A DNA stretch of 64,000 nt from Lamellibrachia columna (Eukaryota; Annelida; Polychaeta; Sabellida; Siboglinidae): assembly GCA_963662155.1 (NCBI GenBank), contig OY759271.1, positions 1,095,001 to 1,159,000 of the forward strand. The letters run 5' to 3'. Below, piece by piece: positions 22,801 to 32,042 of the stretch; within the stretch, counting starts at the first letter, position 1, and every line of letters starts with the position of its first letter. The notes below the pieces were generated by a model. It ran no database searches. It was not told the DNA's origin and worked only from the letters and a program-made list of their open reading frames with translations. The position numbers and the translations under genes are program-made.

Positions 22801-24322
22801 ATACAGCAGTGGACGCAGCGGTAGAGCACAACCAGTAGCTGAATTAGGAAACGTATAAGTACAGCAGTGGAAGCAGCGGTAGAGCACAACCAGTAGCTGA
22901 AGTAGGAAATGTATTACTACAGCAGTGGATGCAGCGGTAGAGCACAACCAGTAGCTGAAGTAGGAAATGTATTACTACAGCAGTGGATGCAGCGGTAGAG
23001 CACAACCAGTAGCTGAAGTAGGAAATGTATTACTACAGCAGTGGACGCAGCGGTAGAGCACAACCAGTAGCTGAAGTAGGAAACGTATAAGTACAGCAGT
23101 GGACGCAGCGGTAGAGCACAACCAGTAGCTGAAGTAGGAAATGTATTACTACAGCAGCGGATGCAGCGGTAGAGCACAACCAGTAGCTGACGTAGGAAAC
23201 GTATAAGTACAGCAGTGGATGCAGCGGTAGAGTACAACCAGTAGCTGAAGTAGGAAATGTATTACTACAGCAGTGGATGCAGCGGTAGAGCACAACCAGT
23301 AGCTGAAGTAGGAAATGTATTACTACAGCAGTGGATGCAGCGGTAGAGCACAACCAGTAGCTGACGCAGGAAACGTATAAGTACAGCAGTGGATGCAGCG
23401 GTAGAGCACAACCAGTAGCTGAAGTAGGAAATGTATTACTACAGCAGTGGATGCAGCGGTAGAGCACAACCAGTAGCTGTAGTAGGAAATGTATTACTAC
23501 AGCAGTGGACGCAGCGGTAGAGCACAACCAGTAGCTGACGTAGGAAACGTATAAGTACAGCAGTGGATGCAGCGGTAGAGCACAACCAGTAGCTGAAGTA
23601 GGAAATGTATTACTACAGCAGTGGATGCAGCGGTAGAGCACAACCAGTAGCTGAAGTAGGAAATGTATTACTACAGCAGTGGATGCAGCGGTAGAGCACA
23701 ACCAGTAACTGAATAAGGAAACGTATTACTACAGGAGTGGATGCAGCGGTAGAGCACAACCAGTAGCTGAAGTAGGAAACGTATTACTACAGCAGTGGAT
23801 GCAGCGGTAGAGCACAACCAGTTGCTGAAGTAGGAAACGTATTACTACAGCAGCGGATGCAGCGGTAGAGCACAACCAGTAGCTGACGTAGGAAATGTAT
23901 TAGTACAGCAGTGGATGCAGCGGTAGAGCACAACCAGTAGCTGAAGTAGGAAATGTATTACTACAGCAGTGGATGCAGCGGTAGAGCACAACCAGTAGCT
24001 GAAGTAGGAAATGTATTAGTACAGCAATGGATGCAGCGGTAGAGCACAACCAGTAGCTGAAGTAGGAAATGTATTAGTACAGCAGCGGATGCAGCGGTAG
24101 AGCACAACCAGTAGCTGAAGTAGGAAACGTATTAATACAGCAGTGGATGCAGCGGTAGAGCACAACCAGTAGCTGAAGTAGGAAATGTATTACTATAGCA
24201 GTGGATGCAGCGGTAGAGCACAACCAGTAGCTGAAGTAGGAAATGTATTACTACAGCGGTGGATGCAGCGGTAGAGCACAACCAGTAGCTTAAGTAGGAA
24301 ATGTATTACTACAGCAGTGGAC
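16836..24322. repeat. 58-bp satellite array, about 129 units (7.5 kb)
   Basis: Unit GTGGATGCAGCGGTAGAGCA, CAACCAGTAGCTGAAGTAGG, AAATGTATTACTACAGCA. Most units differ by 0-3 substitutions. Variants include AAACGTATTA, GTATAAGTACAG, TACCTCAG, TTGCTGAAG and GATGAAGCGG. The first units and those after about 22430 are richer in GTATAAGTACAG and GGACGCAGCGG, so the edges differ from the core. A block of 20 units appears twice at a 1,160-bp offset. The block AGCGGTAGAGCAC resembles a tRNA D-arm/A-box. Minus-strand ORFs (CSTAASTAVV... type) are frame shadows of the array. Confidence 0.98.
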
Positions 24323-24819
24323 GTCAAAAGAGCAAGTTTACACTGGATAACACAACAACAGCCATTGATAAATTGGGATTAATTAGAAAAGACAAAAGAA
24401 ATCGCCCATAACAATCGACCAATATTCGTAACTGCAACAGTAACATGATGATGCTGGAATTAATTTCAAACGAAAATAGCTTCTAAAGTAAAGGCATGAC
24501 GTCACAAGAGCACGTCTTCGTGCGTCACGTTCAGGAGAGTGTCGATCAATATACACTGTACAGTTATCATTGGAGTGTCTCGGTGAACAACCGCATTGGT
24601 GTGTTTGGCAGACTACACGCGTAGAGCTTCACATTTCACGTGGAGAGGTTCGACAACGCCTTTGTTTTTGCCTTGCAGTGGCGACATCTTCTGGTGGTTA
24701 TGTAACACTCGCATGTTCCATTGTTAAATGACGTGACGTGACGTCGTGTCTCACCGGGTTGGATCTCTGAATGAATAGTTTGTTTTATTTACAATATCAT
24801 AATGAAAATAATAATATAA
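24323..24819. other. Unannotated stretch after the satellite
   Basis: Unique-looking DNA, nothing recognised. Confidence 0.4.
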
Positions 24820-26664
24820 AATACTTCCATTGCGCTAAAATCATCAGGAGACCTAAGTTCGGCAGTGCATCAAAAAAGGGTGCAGTTTATAATGGATAAG
24901 CTATGGAGCTATGGAGGGTACGTTTAAACAGGTGGGTTTTTAGCTTAAGGCTAAATGTTTTTACATGACCTACATATTTAACATTACAGGGTGTGAGTCG
25001 GCGTGAAATTCTGGCTCAGCATAGGTGTCGGGGAAAAAATCAAGTTTACCACGCAGCTTTTGTGTACCAATCCCTGAGTTGGTTTAAGGAGCAATTTGTA
25101 TCCGGGATACCAAATGAAAGGTAACTATGTGTATCATCTGCGGTGGTCCAAGTTGTAAGTTTGAATGACTGAGCTGAGTGGAGCAGTGTAAAGAGTAAAA
25201 AGTAATGGTCCAAGTTGTAAGTTTGAATGACTGAGCTGAGTGGAGCAGTGTAAAGAGTAAAAAGTAATGGTCCAAGTTGTAAGTTTGAATGACTGAGCTG
25301 AATGGAGCAGTGTAAAGAGTAAAAAGTAATGGTCCAAGTTGTAAGTTTGAATGACTGAGCTGAGTGGAGCAGTGTAAAGAGTAAAAAGTAATGGTCCAAG
25401 TTGTAAGTTTGAATGACTGAGCTGAGTGGAGCAGTGTAAAGAGTAAAAAGTAATGGTCCAAGTTGTAAGTTTGAATGACTGAGCTGAGTGGAGCAGTGTA
25501 AAGAGTAAAAAGTAATGGTCCAAGTTGTAAGTTTGAATTACTGAGCTGAGTGGAGCAGTGTAAAGAGTAAAAAGTAATGGTCCAAGTTGTAAGTTTGAAT
25601 GACTGAGCTGAGTGGAGCAGTGTAAAGAGTAAAAAGTAATGGTCCAAGTTGTAAGTTTGAATGACTGAGCTGAGTGGGGCAGTGTAAAGAGTAAAAAGTA
25701 ATGGTCCAAGTTGTAAGTTTGAATGACTGAGCTGAGTGGAGCAGTGTAAAGAGTAAAAAGTAATGGTCCAAGTTGTAAGTTTGAATGACTGAGCTGAGTG
25801 GAGCAGAGTAAAGAGTAAAAAGTAATGGTCCAAGAATATAATCACGAGGAAAACGCGAAGTGGGTAGTACCGCTGAAAAGCAATTAGCTATCTTCACTCT
25901 TTGGTATCTATCAGTTAAGTATGATGAAAACCAGCTCAGAGCTGTGCCAGATATGCCTTAATACATTAACAAGCGTTTAATGAGTATGTTATTGTCAATA
26001 TTATCAAAAGCAGCAGATAAATCAAGCAAGGCAAACGCTGTTACTTTACCTTTGTCCATGTTTACACCATTGTGTACTTTTAAAAGGGCAGTATGTGTAA
26101 TGAAACTGTTTGTAAGCTTATTGTAATACATTAGACATACACGTTGCCTCAATGTGAAACCTTAGACGGCTTGCTACAACTTTTTCCAGTTCCTTGGAAA
26201 TAAGATTTAGATTAGAAATAGGTCTATAACTATTTAGGTTTTCTTTAGGCAACGTTGAATTTCGTGTGGTGTGTTGTGTGTGTTGACTTGAAATCGTCAG
26301 GAAATAAGCCAGAGCACAGTGATGCATCTACAATATTTGTTTTTGGGTAAAATAATGTATAAAGACATGCTTTCAGCAATGTTGTCGGTAATGGATCGAG
26401 ATCACAGGACTTATTTGGGGAGGAAATGATTACTTTCTTTACTTCACCAACGGTTGCAGGTGTAAAAGAAGCAAGCACAGACTACTTGCGGAGAGTCCAC
26501 TTATACACGATCTAAAGCATCATCTGGAAAAGCAGACCTAATCAGACTGGTTTTGTTCTTGAAATGACTGGAGAACGAGTCACATAAAGACTCGGTTGAA
26601 ACATGATTAGGTAGAGACGGAGCAGGTACTCTGTGTAAAATTTTATTTATGCAGTTCCATAGCT
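24820..26664 (-). pseudogene. L2-type non-LTR reverse transcriptase pseudogene
   Basis: Reading the minus strand, broken frames give [117 protein letters not shown], and after a 62-bp tandem array the ADDTHSYLSF palm motif and NQLRDWYTKAAW. These are the ordered fingers, palm and connection motifs of an L2-clade reverse transcriptase. Stops and frameshifts are frequent. The 3' part (LKTHLF-like and a UTR with GGAGACCTAAG) runs to about 24820. Confidence 0.85.
25144..25833. repeat. 62-bp tandem repeat inside the L2 reverse transcriptase
   Basis: About 11 nearly identical units starting TGGTCCAAGTTGTAAGTTTG. On the minus strand the unit encodes LGPLLFTLYTAPLSSVIQ and TYNLDH, which lies between the GPLLF and ADDT motifs of the reverse transcriptase. 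The array is therefore an amplified piece of that coding sequence. Confidence 0.95.
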
Positions 26665-26665
26665 G

Positions 26666-26844
<179 letters not shown>

Positions 26845-26979
26845 TTCTATTGCAGTAAAATCTCGGGAGACCCAAGCTTGGCAGCGCACTAAAAGAAGTT
26901 TCTAATTGATAAACAGTTCCAGTTATGAAAAGTTTATTGATCCGCTAAGGAGTGTGTGTATGTGCGAGCGTGTGGTGTG

Positions 26980-26991
26980 TGCATGCATGCA

Positions 26992-27059
<68 letters not shown>

Positions 27060-27062
27060 TGA
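26980..27062. repeat. (GCGT)n microsatellite
   Basis: Tetranucleotide tract with a short (GCAT) start. Confidence 0.97.
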
Positions 27063-27290
27063 TGTTACTCCGAGTGCGCATATGTCCCTCCTGCTAGTAT
27101 AGGACATATGCAGTGCAAAAACTTCTGCAGTTCTCCCTTGGGACCCATCATGAGTCCTGGACACGTATGGTTAACATATTGGAAGGCGAATAAGCCAGGG
27201 TAAATCATGAGATTCTCCAGCTGTTTAACACTTCACGTAAGAGAACGTGAACTCTAAATCCACAACCAGCATCCTTTTTCAGCTACTGCG

Positions 27291-27422
27291 TTTGTGGCAC
27301 TTGTGCCATCAGTGTAGCTATTGCCGGGAAATATATATCGCGGGATGTTACGTACGTTTGTGGCACTTGTGCCATCAGTGTAGCTATTGCCGGGAAATAT
27401 ATATCGCGGGATGTTACGTACC
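27291..27422. repeat. 66-bp direct duplication
   Basis: Two consecutive copies starting TTTGTGGCACTTGTGCCATC, ending at ATGTTACGTAC. GTGGCACTTGTGCCA within each is a small inverted repeat. Confidence 0.9.
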
Positions 27423-27589
27423 ATCCATCATGCAGGTTGTTTATCAAACCAGCGAAACCAGTATGCCAACACCACACGCACATTAAATACTGCATACATG
27501 GTATGCCAACACTGTACACATATTTAGTAGAGCACATTTGATAGCCTCACAGTGCAAATGGTCATATGCTAGGAGCGTTCCTATTTGCT

Positions 27590-27850
27590 GATGATTCCGA
27601 GGGTGAATTCGTACCAAAGCGTTTCTTACCCAAACCGTCTATGGTACGAATCGTATAGGGCATCAAACGTCGCTACGTCGATTTACTTTTGTTATTATCA
27701 CATAGGATGCGAATCGTTTCGGGTACGAATATTGTCTTATATGCGAATTGTCTTGGGAACAAGTCTTCAGTAAAACCTTGGCACGAACAATCTCCTGCAT
27801 GAATAATTTCTGGTACGAATTATCTTAAGTACGAGTTGTCGTTATTATGA
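27590..27850. repeat. Degenerate cluster of GTACGAAT-type motifs
   Basis: GGTACGAATCGT, ATGCGAATCGT, GGGTACGAATATTGTC, ATGCGAATTGTC, GGCACGAACAATC, GCATGAATAATT, GGTACGAATTATC and AGTACGAGTTGTC occur at irregular spacing. Either an eroded minisatellite or clustered binding sites. Otherwise 27063-28424 holds nothing recognised. Confidence 0.5.
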
Positions 27851-28424
27851 ACAAGACAAAGACGCATTATGTATCAACCAGCAACTGAAAATCTCATTTG
27901 ATAATACACCACAGAAACCATTTAAAAAACAGTTTTGGCAATAAATGATCTCTCTAACAACGCCATGGTTGATAACGAAATCACCCAGCGATTGGCCAAG
28001 GCAAGTTAGACATTCAAACATTAGCTTTGTGACGGCGAATCTCTCCATGTCACAAATGGCAGCCTAAAGATTGCATCACTAGCAAAGGTTGTGGCTTCGT
28101 ACTGAAGCAGTATGATGAATGGTACAACCCCCATGCACCGAAGCTAGCTCTTCGGGTATGCAGCGTCACAGACACCGAGGTGCGTTCTGATAAAATGCCA
28201 ATTCTTACCGCGCAGACTGCATCATGGACATAAGGACGTGATTGCAGAACACAATTGACATGTCCAAGTGTAGACGTGCATATCGTAAGGCAGTTTGTGG
28301 AGATCATAGTAAGATCCTTGCTGAACAAGAGAAACATGTCCCCAGGCTCTCCTGCCAACTGTGAATAACCAGCAACATACCCATATGACGCGATAGGATA
28401 CGATGGATGATGACCGAGACTGAA

Positions 28425-28590
28425 ATGGAAGGACTGCGTGAACAGACATTTGGCGGGAGTAGGAGGGGAGAACGAGAGCGAGGGAAGTGGTGGAATGGAG
28501 ACGGGTGATGGAGACGGCAGTGAAACGGAATCAATGGCGGGAGAAGAAGAAAAACAAACATCGACGACCACGGACTTCAGCAGAGCAACA
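28425..28590 (+). pseudogene. RTE-like reverse transcriptase C-terminal tail fragment
   Basis: Plus-strand translation gives KDCVNRHLAGVGGENE and related residues, resembling the common non-LTR tail pattern (RWEDCVKRDLAGVGGEW). Similar sequence lies at 49.75-49.90 kb. Short and degenerate. Confidence 0.45.
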
Positions 28591-28948
28591 TTAATGTTTT
28601 GCGCTGTAGTTTAAGCCTGACACTATTTGTTAATGGTTTTGCTTGTGTGATTTTGCGCTAAATATGAATGACAGTGAAAGATCCGTCGTCTCTACTATAG
28701 AAGAGTGGAAGAACAAGAGAAGACATGATTGAAACCTACAAATACCTCCATGGAATCTATAAAGTTGATAGCCACTTGAGCTGGACCACAATACGGTAAC
28801 CAGGGGACACAGCCTGACGCTCTAGAAGGAACGCAGTATGTAGTTTCAGCACCCTCATTAATTACATTGAAATCAAGACTAGACACATCCTGGTGCGCTC
28901 ACAGTGTTGAGCATATTGACAATTTTCCACCCATTCGCACAAATAAAA
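28591..28948. other. Unannotated stretch
   Basis: No gene or element seen. Confidence 0.4.
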
Positions 28949-29112
28949 TATGTACGTATATACGTATGTACGTATGTACGTATGTACGTATGTATGTATG
29001 TATGTATGTATGTATGTATGTATGTACGTATGTACGTATGTACGTATGTACGTATGTATGTATGTATGTATGTATGTATGTATGTATGTATGTATGTATG
29101 TATGTATGTATG
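28949..29112. repeat. (TATG/TACG)n microsatellite
   Basis: Tetranucleotide tract with alternating TACG and TATG blocks. Confidence 0.97.
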
Positions 29113-30132
29113 CATGTTTTATCTCAGCGTAGCCTCACAAGCGGATTATGTTCCTGGCATCATGTCTACCGGCATAGCTGCTCGTGTTATTATAAAGCAG
29201 TGGCTGTGACGGAAGTGGCAATACACTGGAGAGCGTGGTCATATTGGCCAAGTTAGTGATTAAGAGCTATTAAACACGATACACGTGTACACGTATGCTC
29301 CTGTAGGCACCAATTTCTGCACGAATCCAGCATAGTAGCTATACTTCGGCTTGTGACTGTTTATTATTCAGGCTGTTTGTAACCCTAAACCATCAGACGT
29401 GGTGCGTCATATTGCGCACAGATCGAATGAACCAACTGGAGACTGAGAAGACACACACACATTGCCACGATTAGTGGAACAATTGATGTGTTGAAACTAA
29501 AACATAGTTGAGTGAAAATGTTTGGGCACAAAAGTCAAGATTCAAGACATGTGCACTATTTTCTGGACAACTTTAAAACGTGTACCAAGGGTGAACGCCA
29601 TTCGGCGTGACATATTTCCTCTTACATTTTTAGAATGTCACAATGTCTCAATACCTCAATTGGCTCACATTTTTCTGTACACATATAGGCGTATGCATAC
29701 TTTTTATGACCAGCTTTCTGTGCGTGGATAATTCTGATACATATAACAGCAAACTGTTGAATGCTTGCTTGAATCATATGCACATGAATATGCAGGTTAC
29801 GGTTTGATAGTCAGACAATTTGTCGATTTTCGACTTTTGCCATGCGTTCAGTAATTTCGCACCAAACAAGCTGTAGCCACCCATCTTTATGACAGGAAAC
29901 CTTTCTGGGTCTGACAACACTGGATATGTTTATTTGAGGGCCGATCAAGATCAACTAACGGATGTTCTGTTCACAACGGTACTTGAACAGACATGAGTAC
30001 GGTCTAACTAACCGGCACTGTGTTAACAGCGACACTTCTAAGCGTGTCAGTGAAACGAAAACACACGCGTGTTATGCAGAACAGTTCTCGATCGATGTAA
30101 GTAACCGTAGCAACGTAACTACAAACCATTGT
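29113..30132. other. Unannotated stretch
   Basis: AT-rich intronic DNA. Small ORFs are present but none shows recognisable features. Confidence 0.4.
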
Positions 30133-30153
30133 TGTAGTAGTAGTAGTAGTAGT

Positions 30154-30198
<45 letters not shown>
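30133..30198. repeat. (TAG)n(CAG)n trinucleotide repeat
   Basis: About seven TAG/GTA units followed by about twelve CAG/GCA units. Confidence 0.97.
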
Positions 30199-30203
<5 letters not shown>

Positions 30204-31903
30204 TAGCCACGTATAGTCAAAGCTGAGTTGTGGCGCAAGCCATGACTCGTCAACATAAAAAGAGCAGTGACAGATACTGTAAGACATTCGGAACGGCAAA
30301 TTACAGCAGTAAATGGTGTTTCGTGCCACCATCAGAAGCATGATTCAGTTCTATCACGCAGTGCGGTCGGCAAGGTAATCTTGTAAAACAAGCGATTTCA
30401 GAATAAACGTTTAAACGGCGACAACCTTAACTTCGCTGTAGATTGATTTTAGATTGAGTTACGATAATTGAAAAGGTATTTGTGATTCCTTAAGATTGTA
30501 AGATTGATTTTCGGTTGTGCTAGGTTAATTGAATAGAGGATTATTAGTACATAAGATGTTTCATTCACACTTATATTCTTATAAATATGCGAGCTTACAC
30601 AGTGAAGACTTTCGGAAGCTATGCTCAAGATATCGAATATAGGTGGATATATATATATATAAACATCTAAAGAATATTGATTTTAAGTTATGTTACGAAA
30701 ATTGAACAAATAGTTATGATTACATGAGATATTTCACACACACACTTCTACATGTATATAAATAAGCCATCTAAGACTATGACGAAGTTTAAGAAGCAAT
30801 GTTCAACATATCTAATATAGGTTGTTCCAATTTGTCTGAAGGACGACTTCACCTGTTGATCAAACAGAGTGACCTATCCGGGAGGTGGCTCATCTCACTG
30901 ATGGAGAATTATGATCAGGCTAATCATGATTAATTATTAAACTAATTACTCCGTATGGGCGTAAGTAACGCCTCGGCAGGATGATAAGCTTCCCATCTCC
31001 GTGTCTCGCATCCAGGCACGCCTGGCAGTCAGCCGCACAGGGTGTGTGCTCGGGTAACGTACACACATTGAGTCTACGACACCTTCGAGGCGTGTCTAGC
31101 CGCCATTCGTCGTCCAAACGCAACCTTTAATAATTAAAACAAACGAGTTGTCTTACTGCATGGGATTCCATCTGTGCGTGCAAGCACTTCCTGTCGTCAT
31201 ACATTTCATTGACTGCGTCAAGAAATTAGACAAATTTAATGGAATGTGTTCAAAAGGAACTCGCATTTCATTGAATGTGTAAAACAGATACATACATTGC
31301 ATTCGATGTGTAAAGAAGGTGCACGCACAAACATTCGACGTGTAAAGAAGGTGCACGCACAAACATATTTTGCTTCATCGTTTTCTTTGCTCAAGATTAT
31401 GAAAATATCCGTGTACTTTCAGATATTTGCCCTGAGTCTCACCGCTTATGCGTGAGAGTTGACATGTGTGACAATATGTAAACAATGGCGCCTCGTCGAG
31501 TCGCCATTCACTAACGAATAAAAACCGATACCTATAAACAAGACACCAAACTGCTAGTCTGGAGATAATGACACGCCTTTTGAGGAAACCTATTCATTAC
31601 ACGGCCATTGTACTTTGTCAATGGGGGCTCAAATTCTGTAATTAAATATAGACACCTGGGTCCATTTTCTATGGGGTCCATATCTTATCTGACACGTGCA
31701 AACTTTACCATTCGCCTGCGGGAAGCGAAACTGAAGTTAATCGAAAAGACAGTTCGTTGCCGGAAGGCGCGTTCCTTCACGGCGGCCATGTCAGCCGATG
31801 TGCATTATGGGAAGGGTACGCGGGTTCGTGGCGCCAGTTCTAGGTCATACAAGCAACTCGCATGATGTACTGTTATTCTGTTCATATATTAGCTGTGTGG
31901 TAG
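30199..31903. other. Unannotated stretch with a short duplication
   Basis: Contains a roughly 31-bp direct repeat (GTGTAAAGAAGGTGCACGCA, 31308-31365). Two similar AT-rich segments begin near 30440 and 30670 (ATTGATTTT...TTACGATAATTGAA), possibly an old duplication. No gene seen. Confidence 0.4.
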
Positions 31904-31943
31904 CAGCATAGTATTGTTATGTTATAGTATTGTTTGTTATGTC
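31904..31943. repeat. 20-bp minisatellite, left part
   Basis: Copies of TAGTATTGTTTGTTATGT. The same unit resumes at 36402, on the other side of the CR1 insertion. Confidence 0.85.
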
Positions 31944-32042
31944 ATTTAACAAGATTTAACAAGATTTGTCATCCAAGCCAAAGGCCCAGATGGCAAGTGG
32001 ACAAGGAAGCCATTGGCTTATCGAGAGTCCAACAATGTTCAT

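Noticed and set aside
16748..23701. Repeated minus-strand frames rich in Cys, Leu and Ser (CSTAASTAVV type)
   Set aside because: Three-frame readings of the 58-bp satellite; no start context, splice sites or non-repetitive part.
16836..24322. CRISPR-like array
   Set aside because: Units are contiguous and nearly identical with no unique spacers, and the genome is animal.
16836..24322. tRNA genes in the satellite
   Set aside because: Only a D-arm-like block is present; there is no anticodon arm, T-arm or B-box, and units are 58 bp.
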